From contig JACQEE010000089.1 in assembly GCA_016200725.1 (NCBI GenBank), positions 1 to 8,209 of the forward strand: a stretch of 8,209 bases of DNA, in the 5' to 3' direction. The translations under genes were made by a program, and so were the position numbers. Positions 1-5,122 of this stretch are shown here, one piece after another (positions within the stretch are counted from its first letter, which is position 1; each line of letters opens with the position of its first letter). Source of the DNA: Chloroflexota bacterium. Lineage in GTDB: Bacteria > Chloroflexota > Dehalococcoidia > SHYB01. The notes below the pieces were generated by a model that saw nothing but the letters and a program-made list of their open reading frames with translations, did no database searches and was not told where the DNA came from.

Positions 1-1233
1 CCAGCCGAAGATGTCGATGTTGTCCCAGCCCTCTTTGTTGTCGCCGCGCGGCGGGTAGTAGTTGATGCGCACCTTGTGGTAGACGTCGCCGTAGAGTTCG
101 GGGTACAACTTGGGCTGCAGGATGTACTCCAGCACTCCGAGTTTGGACTCCTCCTTCGTCTTGAAACTCTCCGGGTCGTCCAGCACCTCGCCGTCGCGGT
201 TGCCCAGGATGTTCGTGGAGTACCAGCCTGCGAGGCCCAGCATCCGGGCCTTGAGCATCGGCGCGATGACCGTCTTCATCAGCGTCTGGCCAGTTTTGAG
301 ATCCTTGCCGCAGACCGGCACCTTGCGGTCTTCGGCGAGTTTCACCAGCGCCTGCGTATCCACGCTGAGGCTCGGCGAGCCGTTCGCGAAGGGCACGCCC
401 TCGAGCAGCGCGGCGTAGGCGTACAGCATCGATGGCGCGATCACCTTGCTGTTCGACTCCAGCGCCGCCTCGAACGCCTCGAGGTTGCGGTGCTCCTTCT
501 GCTCAGGGATAAAAATCTCCGTCGACGAGCAGTTGATGATCACGAGGCGGTCGCAGCGGTTCGCCTTCTTGAAGGTCTGGATGTCCTTGCGAATGGCGTC
601 CACCATCGCGGCCTTGCCCTTGACCCGCTTGACGTTCGGCCCGTCGAGGCGCTTGACGTAGTGCTGGTCGAAGACGGCGGGCATCGGCTTGATGCTCTTG
701 AGGAAATCGGCGATCGGCTCGATATGCGCGTGCCGGTCCAGCACGCCGCACTTCACCGCCGCCTAGTACGCGTTGTCGGCGATTGGGTCCCACGCGCCGA
801 AGACCAACTGGTCGAGCCCCGCGAGCGGCACGAAGTCCTTGATGAGCGGGAAGCGGTTCTCGCTGCGCTTGCCCAGCCGGATCGTGCCCGTCTGCGTGAC
901 CGAGCCCACGGGGCGTCCACTCCCGCGACGCGCATGCTCGACGCCCGCCATGAACGTCGACGCGACCGCGCCCAGGCCGATGGTCAGCACGCCGAGGCGT
1001 CCCTTCGCCGGCGCGATCTTCGGCGGTTTCGATGCAGTGAAATCCTTCGCTTCCAAAACGACACCTCTTTCTCGTGCGAGCGCCATCAGCGGCCCGTGCC
1101 ACTGCGCCGGCACCCTGCCTGTTTTGACCCAATGCTCGACCGTGCTCTGCCGCTTGCCGAGCAGCGCCGCGAGGGCGCTCTGTCCCCCGAACCGTTCCAC
1201 GATGCTCGCAGCCGCGTTGGACTCGTTGGTCAT
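1..1233 (-). CDS. ino1: Inositol-3-phosphate synthase with N-terminal HTH domain; 3' end off the window; in-frame TAG
   Basis: NAD-dependent cyclisation of glucose 6-phosphate to 1D-myo-inositol 3-phosphate, the first step to inositol lipids and inositol-derived solutes. Seen: after about residue 78 the frame reads GRLGVLTIGLGAVASTF (Rossmann NAD loop, residues 86-93), then GTIRLGKRSENR and LVFGAWDP. Past the stop it continues with IINCSSTE, GKDLKTGQTLMKT, WYSTNILGNRDGEVLDDP and finally NYYPPRGDNKEGWDN, all classic synthase blocks. The C-terminal part lies beyond position 1. Residues about 8-65 are an extra domain (ERFGGQSALAALLG, STVEHWVKTGRVPAQW) with the look of a small Cro/YdaS-like helix-turn-helix. 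Codon 157 (763-765) is TAG between DNAY and AAVKCGVL, where I recall homologs having Glu (GAG), one base away. The ATG at 1233 is chosen because a -10-like box ends about 10 bases upstream; further upstream in-frame ATGs precede that promoter. Identity of the enzyme is very secure; whether the amber is real is open. Confidence 0.93.
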
Positions 1234-1243
1234 GGTACCCGGT

Positions 1244-1263
1244 AGTATAACGAAAATTTCGTT
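1244..1263 (-). promoter_or_regulatory. Promoter -10 and perfect palindrome (putative operator) of the HTH-inositol synthase gene
   Basis: Reading the minus strand, TATACT (1249 down to 1244) is a good -10 hexamer. It directly abuts and shares a base with the perfect palindrome AACGAAAATTTCGTT (1249-1263; 7-bp arms around one A). I see no convincing -35. Transcription from this -10 would begin around 1237, leaving only a few bases before the ATG at 1233, so the mRNA would be nearly leaderless; no clear Shine-Dalgarno is present. A palindrome on the promoter of a gene whose product begins with a helix-turn-helix suggests autoregulation. The palindrome is seen; its role is inferred. Confidence 0.5.
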
Positions 1264-1289
1264 AGCTGGGTAGGCGGCCATCCTGCGCA

Positions 1290-1318
1290 TTGACAATCGC
1301 CGCCGCACGTCCCATATT
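1290..1318 (+). promoter_or_regulatory. Putative promoter of the ASH-domain gene
   Basis: A perfect -35 box TTGACA (1290-1295) is followed after 17 bases by CATATT (1313-1318), a moderate -10. It lies in the 122-bp divergent spacer between the inositol synthase start (1233) and the ATG at 1356. It supports translation starting at 1356, because the earlier in-frame ATG at 1289/1290 overlaps the -35 box. Confidence 0.45.
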
Positions 1319-1355
1319 TTCGGCCACTACATTCGTGCAGGTGCATGTCCTTTTT

Positions 1356-2063
1356 ATGCGATCTTTCCGTAGCGCGGTGCGAGACCTTTGTTGTCGACGC
1401 CTTGCCCTCATCGCTGCCCTGGCCGTGGCCCTTGGGTTCCCCCTGCTCGTAGGGCCTCTCGCGGCGGCGACCCTCTCTCAGAAAGAGCCCACCGGCCTCA
1501 GCGTCACGCCTTCGACCCTGACGTTTCGCAGCGTCATCGGTGTCGGCCTCACGAAGCGGCTGACGCTCAAGAACACGGGCGCGGACCCTGTGACGGTCTC
1601 CAAGATGAGTACACTCACGGAGCCTTTCTCGGTTGCGAGCAACACCTGCGCCGCCGCGTTGTCGCGCGGCGCGTCGTGCTCGATCGATATCACCTTCCTC
1701 GCCACAGAGCGGAGCTCGACCGTAGTGGAATTCCGCATCGACTCGAGCAACGGCTCTGCGGTGGTCGCGCTCCACGGTACTGGAGTAACTCCGGAAGAGG
1801 AGCGCTCGAGCCTCGAGCCTGGCAAAGCCGTCGGCCTCTTCGACAGCGTGGACACGAGCCACACCGTCGGCGGCCAGGAAGTTTCCCAGGCCGAGGCCCA
1901 GACACGCAACGAAGTGCGCAAGGTCGCCACCTCGGGCGTCGGCACCGGCGGCACCCTGCCCTTCTACGTATCCCAGGCAGTCGACAAGCGCACCATCGCG
2001 GGCACTCTCATCACCGGCGGCGGCTTCATCCCGCTCGTCTTCCGCGGCCGCAAGCGTTCGTAG
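1356..2063 (+). CDS. Secreted ASH / choice-of-anchor D domain protein
   Basis: Predicted exported protein of 235 aa. Residues 1-38 form a signal peptide: basic start (MRSFRSAVRDLCCRR), hydrophobic core LALIAALAVALGFPLLVG and a likely cleavage after an Ala-rich stretch near residue 38. Residues about 48-144 form one immunoglobulin-like ASH (ASPM-SPD-2-Hydin) domain: LSVTPSTLTFRSV, LTLKNTGADPVTVS, and the typical Cys pair in SNTCAAALSRGASCSIDITF, ending ALHGTGV. The rest is low-complexity linker. The tail (about 213-235) is a Gly-rich hydrophobic stretch followed by RGRKRS, which could be a membrane or sorting anchor like those seen in choice-of-anchor families. Start chosen because it gives the signal peptide and follows the promoter at 1290. 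Ligand or partner unknown. It ends in TAG and the next gene follows 23 bases later, probably in one operon. Confidence 0.75.
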   Translation: MRSFRSAVRDLCCRRLALIAALAVALGFPLLVGPLAAATLSQKEPTGLSVTPSTLTFRSVIGVGLTKRLTLKNTGADPVTVSKMSTLTEPFSVASNTCAAALSRGASCSIDITFLATERSSTVVEFRIDSSNGSAVVALHGTGVTPEEERSSLEPGKAVGLFDSVDTSHTVGGQEVSQAEAQTRNEVRKVATSGVGTGGTLPFYVSQAVDKRTIAGTLITGGGFIPLVFRGRKRS

Positions 2064-2086
2064 AGATCAGTCCAAGGAGCACAGTC

Positions 2087-2532
2087 ATGCGAAGCAAGAA
2101 TGTACGGATCGGCAGACAGCTGGCGGGCACACTCGGCATGGCCAGCGCCATTTACCAGCACGTCGGCAGAAAGACGACCGACACGCTGCCGCCCTGGCGC
2201 ACGTGGCTGCTCGTGTTCCCCGTCTTCGCCGCAGGCTTCATCATGACGGCCGTCGGCGTCACCGTCGCCCAGAGCGACGTCGTGACCTTCGCCGGCATGT
2301 GCCTCACCGCGCTCGGCACCGTCGGCATGTGGGCCATTGGCCAAGACGAATACTGGAAAGCTGGGGTGCTCGGGATCGTCCTCTTTGTCGCCGGTTCCAC
2401 CTCTTCGGCACCCTCCTCATCGGCGCGGGCATCTTCGGCATGTGGACGTACGAGACCGACGAGTACAAAGTCTGGTACGCCGCCTTCGACAAGGTCTCCG
2501 CAGAGGAAGGGAAGGCGACAGAGGGCGCCTAG
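2087..2532 (+). pseudogene. Small multi-pass membrane protein, frame broken near 2396-2401
   Basis: No family recognised. The ATG at 2087 has an AGGAG ribosome-binding site at 2075-2079, 7 bases upstream. The first frame gives about 104 residues with hydrophobic segments at about 40-61 (LLVFPVFAAGFIMTAVGVTVA), 66-84 and 92-103. It then turns into Ser/Arg-rich nonsense. In the frame one base back the sequence LFGTLLIGAGIFGMWTY continues the membrane protein to EEGKATEGA and TAG at 2530. One missing base around 2396-2401 would restore about 148 residues. The two halves share a G-x-x-GMW-(5)-DEY motif (GTVGMWAIGQDEYW, GIFGMWTYETDEYK), an apparent internal duplication. No canonical slippery heptamer is present, so a sequencing error or a real indel is likelier than programmed frameshifting. 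It ends 5 bases from the terminase stop (convergent). Confidence 0.6.
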
Positions 2533-2537
2533 GCGGC

Positions 2538-4694
2538 TCACAGCCACACGCCTGTCCCTCTCGTGGCCCGCGCCTGCGCCTCGATGGCCAGCACCAGCGC
2601 GTCGGCGCGGTCGGGCGACGGGTGCTGCTCGGCGAGGCCGCGCTTGTGCACGCGGATGGCGCGGTCGCTCTCGACCTCATAGTCGATCTGCGCGAGTTGC
2701 GCCAGCAGGCGCTTGTCGTCGGGCAGCGCGAGGCGGCCGTCGCGCAGGCGTTCGTGTAAGAGCCAGTACATTTCGCTGAGTTTATTCGCGAAGTGCTCCT
2801 TCTTACGGCCTTCGGGCGCGCCGCCGAACTTGACGGCGTGAACGCTGATGTTGAGTTGGCGCAGCCGGTCGACGACGCCTCCGCCGACGCCGCCGTCGTC
2901 GATGGCGATGGTGATGCGCTTCTCGTGGGCGACGTGGTAGCGCTGCACGACCTCGGCGGTCTTCATCGTGTCCTGGCCGTGGAAGGTCTCCAGGCACTCG
3001 AGGCGGTCGGCGACGAGCAGGGCCAGCGCGGTCGCGTCGCTGCCGCTGCGCGCGACGTCGACGCCGAGGCAGGGGGCGTCCTTCGGTAAGGCACCTATTG
3101 CCTGCGGGGCGTGGCGGGCGGATTTTAAATCCGCCCCTACAGGAGAGGGAGGGGACTTCCAGAGGGCGACGGCCTTTTCGAGCCACTCCATGCTGAGTAG
3201 TTGGTTGGACGCCTGCTTGGGGAAGGCGCCCTCGACGCGGATGGCGTAGACCGTCGAGTGGTCGCCCCAGTCGGTCTTCGCCTGGGCGACGGCGTCTTTG
3301 GTAACCAAGCCAGGGATGGCAGCGCGAGGCGTGGTGCTGGACGTGGCGTCTCGGGCGGATTTGAAATCCGCCCCTACAGAAGATTCTTCGCCGTGCCGTT
3401 GTGCCGTGGTGGTTGCGTTTTCTTCGTCCGCGATGCCCGGCACGTCGAAGGCGCTGACGTGCATGGTGCGCCAGAGGTCGCTGTGCGCGTGGAAGGCGTC
3501 GTAGAACTCGCCCGTCGTGCGCAGCGGGTTGCCGATGGCAAGCAGCACGGCGTTGCCGGCGAGGAGCGAGCCCTTGATCGCTTCCCATTGTTTCTCGCCG
3601 ACGGCGCTCGCCTCGTCGACGATGAAGACGATGAGGGGGGCGTGGAAGCCCTGGAAGCGTTCGGTCTGCGTTTTCTCGGGTGAGACGCCGAGGGCGTAGT
3701 GGCGCGGGCCGAGGTTCCAGTGCGGCGACCGCTCGTACATCTTGCCGCCGAGGTGGACCTTGGCACCCTGGTAGGCAGCGCGCGCTTCGCGCCAGAGGAG
3801 TTGCTCGACCTGCCGCTGCGTCGGCGCGGTGGTGATGACGACGCTCTTGGGATGGCAACGGAGCACCCAGAGCATGAGGCGCGCGGCGAGGGCGGTCTTG
3901 CCGACGCCGTTCGCGGCGCGCACGGCGATTCGCTTGAGATGTTTGTCACCCTGGGCCTCCCGGCCCAGGGTCTCATGCCCCGCAGGGACAGCGTCACCGG
4001 ATGTAGACGGCCTTGTTGCGTCCGCGTCCTCTCGGGCGGATTTGAAATCCGCCCCTACAGAAGATTCTTCGCTGTGCCGTGGTGCCGTGGTGGTTGCATT
4101 GCCCTCGATCGCGTCGCGGACGGCGTGGGCGATTTCGATTTGCTTAGACCACGGTTCCCAGCCGAGGGCTTCGCGGAAGAAGGCGATGGGGTCGAGTTCC
4201 CAGCGGGCGAGTTCGGCGGCGGTGGGGACGGGCTTGGGGCCAGACCAGCCGTCGGCGCCGGCCGCGGGATCACCAGGTTCGAACCGCCCCCAAGTCTCCC
4301 CCTCGCCCATGCCAAGCCTCCCTCTCGCCCGGCCAAACTGCCCCTTCGCCCGCGCGTCCCGCTCCAGAACGGCATCGAGCGCTCTCCAGTTGGCCGGCGG
4401 GTTTGCGGGTTTTTGGCCGGATTTTTCGTTGTCCTTCTTCTGTTGGCCTTTCGCCTGCCCCAGGCCGATGGCGATAAGGTGTTCTCTGAGGAAGTCGTTG
4501 TAATCAGCCTCGGCGTCAGAGACGGCGACGGCAAAGGCGGGGAATGCCTTCTGCCACTCGCGAACGAGGCTGCGGCTGACTTTGGAGGCTTTGGTGGCCT
4601 TGCGGACGGTGCCGCACCGAGCCAGGGCAGTAAGGAACTTTCGCTGTTTGCTGCCAGCGGAGCCGCTGGCGAAGCCGGATGGTTTGCGGGCCAT
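2538..4694 (-). CDS. Phage terminase large subunit with N-terminal HTH and three repeat-encoded inserts
   Basis: DNA-packaging motor: an ATPase that translocates phage DNA into the prohead plus an RNase H-fold nuclease that cuts concatemers. Start at ATG 4694 (718 aa) because GGAGG (4703-4707) lies 8 bases upstream. Residues about 15-65 (KQRKFLTALARCGTV..SRSLVREWQ) look like a terminase small-subunit type helix-turn-helix. The ATPase has Walker A AANGVGKT (260-267), Walker B LIVFIVDEAS (354-363) and AIGNP (about 386-390). The nuclease has acidic residues in CLGVDVARSGSD (Asp 546), AIDDGGVGGG (599-600) and SPDRADAL (Asp 698). Three stretches have no counterpart in the family as I know it and carry VGAD(F/L)KSAR: about 199-250, 425-458 and 516-535. 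These are translated palindromic repeats. They sit before Walker A, between the ATPase and the interdomain segment, and just before the nuclease, so they may be tolerated. No portal or capsid gene is adjacent, so this is a lone terminase: prophage remnant or partial view. Confidence 0.9.
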   Translation of the reverse strand: MARKPSGFASGSAGSKQRKFLTALARCGTVRKATKASKVSRSLVREWQKAFPAFAVAVSDAEADYNDFLREHLIAIGLGQAKGQQKKDNEKSGQKPANPPANWRALDAVLERDARAKGQFGRARGRLGMGEGETWGRFEPGDPAAGADGWSGPKPVPTAAELARWELDPIAFFREALGWEPWSKQIEIAHAVRDAIEGNATTTAPRHSEESSVGADFKSAREDADATRPSTSGDAVPAGHETLGREAQGDKHLKRIAVRAANGVGKTALAARLMLWVLRCHPKSVVITTAPTQRQVEQLLWREARAAYQGAKVHLGGKMYERSPHWNLGPRHYALGVSPEKTQTERFQGFHAPLIVFIVDEASAVGEKQWEAIKGSLLAGNAVLLAIGNPLRTTGEFYDAFHAHSDLWRTMHVSAFDVPGIADEENATTTAQRHGEESSVGADFKSARDATSSTTPRAAIPGLVTKDAVAQAKTDWGDHSTVYAIRVEGAFPKQASNQLLSMEWLEKAVALWKSPPSPVGADLKSARHAPQAIGALPKDAPCLGVDVARSGSDATALALLVADRLECLETFHGQDTMKTAEVVQRYHVAHEKRITIAIDDGGVGGGVVDRLRQLNISVHAVKFGGAPEGRKKEHFANKLSEMYWLLHERLRDGRLALPDDKRLLAQLAQIDYEVESDRAIRVHKRGLAEQHPSPDRADALVLAIEAQARATRGTGVWL
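3116..3145. repeat. Palindromic repeat, copy 1 (inside terminase)
   Basis: Perfect palindrome GGGCGGATTT, central T, AAATCCGCCC (3116-3136), followed by CCTACAGGAG. On the terminase strand it is read in frame as PVGADLKSAR, at the boundary before the nuclease domain. It shares the 3' flank CCTACAGRAGA with the other copies. Confidence 0.85.
3349..3419. repeat. Palindromic repeat with extended flank, copy 2 (inside terminase)
   Basis: Palindrome GGGCGGATTT, G, AAATCCGCCC (3353-3373), then CCTACAGAAGATTCTTCG and a GTGCCGT-rich tail. The 71-bp unit matches copy 3 (4030-4100) without gaps and with about three mismatches (3392, 3400, 3417). Read in the terminase frame it gives NATTTAQRHGEES then SVGADFKSAR. 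It lies between the ATPase core and the IPGLVT segment. Confidence 0.85.
3948..3971. repeat. Second type of hairpin repeat inside the terminase insert
   Basis: ACCCTGGGCC (3948-3957) and GGCCCAGGGT (3962-3971) are perfect 10-bp inverted arms around a 4-base loop. The terminase reads it as ETLGREAQG, part of the same long insert before Walker A as copy 3 (to about 4100). It has no sequence similarity to the GGGCGG palindrome, so the insert appears composite. Confidence 0.6.
4030..4100. repeat. Palindromic repeat with extended flank, copy 3 (inside terminase)
   Basis: Palindrome at 4034-4054, identical to copy 2, with the same CCTACAGAAGATTCTTCG flank and GTGCCGTGGTGCCGTGGTGG tail. Read in the terminase frame as NATTTAPRHSEES, SVGADFKSAR, at the N-terminal side of the ATPase. 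Its distance from copy 2 (681 bases) is a multiple of three, as is that from copy 2 to copy 1 (237), so all three are read in one frame. Confidence 0.85.
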
Positions 4695-4705
4695 GACGAA
4701 TACCT

Positions 4706-4717
4706 CCAATCGATTGG
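4706..4717. promoter_or_regulatory. Palindrome overlapping the terminase ribosome-binding site
   Basis: CCAATCGATTGG is a perfect 12-bp palindrome whose end merges with the GGAGG site (4703-4707) on the minus strand, directly downstream of the terminator at 4719-4746. It could be an operator or chance; there is no independent support. Confidence 0.25.
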
Positions 4718-4718
4718 C

Positions 4719-4746
4719 AAAAAGAAAGCCCGCCGTGTGGCGGGCT
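4719..4746 (-). terminator. Rho-independent terminator upstream of the terminase start
   Basis: On the minus strand AGCCCGCC, loop ACAC, GGCGGGCT (8-bp perfect stem, 4727-4746) runs straight into TTCTTTTT (4726-4719). This is a textbook intrinsic terminator for leftward transcription, ending 25 bases before the terminase ATG. It must end a transcript arriving from the right, either a small leader or RNA begun near 4870, or read-through from the methyltransferase operon. It could alternatively act as an attenuator of the terminase. Confidence 0.8.
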
Positions 4747-4775
4747 GGATGCGGGCGGGCGCCCCAATGGGACGC

Positions 4776-4806
4776 GGGCGCATTTGAAATGCGCCCCTAC
4801 AGAAGA
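4776..4806. repeat. Palindromic repeat, copy 4 (intergenic, compensated variant)
   Basis: GGGCGCATTT, G, AAATGCGCCC (4776-4796), followed by CCTACAGAAGA. It differs from the other copies at base 6 of the left arm and at the paired base of the right arm, so the palindrome stays perfect. It is intergenic and lacks the GTGCCGT tail. Confidence 0.85.
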
Positions 4807-5122
4807 GGACAGGGCAGGCTAGGCTGGCCGCGAGGCGCGGTCGGGCGTTGCGGGGAGAGTGCTCTCCAGTAATTCTATTATAGAGACGTACGCAAGGGGG
4901 GATGGCACAGGGGTGACAGCGGGTCGTTGCTCGAGCGCGATTGCGTCGGTATAGTCGGCTCGAAATCAGAGGTCGTGACGTGTGGGGGCGACCGGACAAA
5001 CTACCAGAGGTAAGACACAGCAGGATGTGTACCGAAAGTTACTGCCGCTGCTAGCGGCGCTGCGGCAGCCGAAGAGGCGCGGCGGCGTTGGGGGGGGGGC
5101 AGGAGCGAAATCAGCGGTGTCG
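4807..5122. other. Gene-poor spacer between terminase leader and methyltransferase
   Basis: I see no convincing gene. On the minus strand TATAAT (4882 to 4877) is a perfect -10 box but without a recognisable -35; RNA from it would run into the terminator at 4746 after about 125 bases. On the plus strand TTGCTC, 17 bases, TATAGT (4927-4955) is a weak promoter-like pair. A run of ten G lies at 5090-5099. A possible 79-codon GTG frame on the plus strand (4982-5221) lacks a ribosome site and overlaps the methyltransferase end, so it is not called. Confidence 0.5.
5042..5068 (-). terminator. GC-rich hairpin downstream of the methyltransferase
   Basis: CTGCCGC (5042-5048) pairs perfectly with GCGGCAG (5062-5068), with an alternative inner pairing GCCGC/GCGGC. 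It lies 55 bases past the methyltransferase stop. Leftward it is followed only by TAACTTT, so it is a weak intrinsic terminator at best. Confidence 0.3.

Noticed and set aside
76..1245. Long plus-strand open frame of 389 codons
   Set aside because: It is antisense to the inositol synthase, whose conserved motifs are unmistakable; the translation is Arg/Leu/His-rich shadow sequence typical of high-GC DNA.
2393..2404. Programmed -1 frameshift in the membrane protein gene
   Set aside because: The local codons GGT TCC ACC do not form an X-XXY-YYZ slippery site and no downstream stem is evident; a plain indel explains it better.
1388..2779. Plus-strand open frame of 463 codons
   Set aside because: Its first part is an out-of-frame shadow of the ASH gene and its end is antisense to the terminase; only 2087 to about 2400 of it is real coding sequence.
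3116..4806. CRISPR array
   Set aside because: The repeats are palindromic but irregularly spaced by hundreds of bases, mostly inside a gene, with no spacer-like units.
4055..4999. Minus-strand frame of 314 codons overlapping the terminase 5' end
   Set aside because: Ser/Pro/Arg-rich out-of-frame shadow; the terminase frame has the motifs and the ribosome-binding site.
4890..5000. tRNA-like segment (GGCTCGAAATC near 4957)
   Set aside because: I cannot fold a cloverleaf with acceptor and anticodon stems around it.
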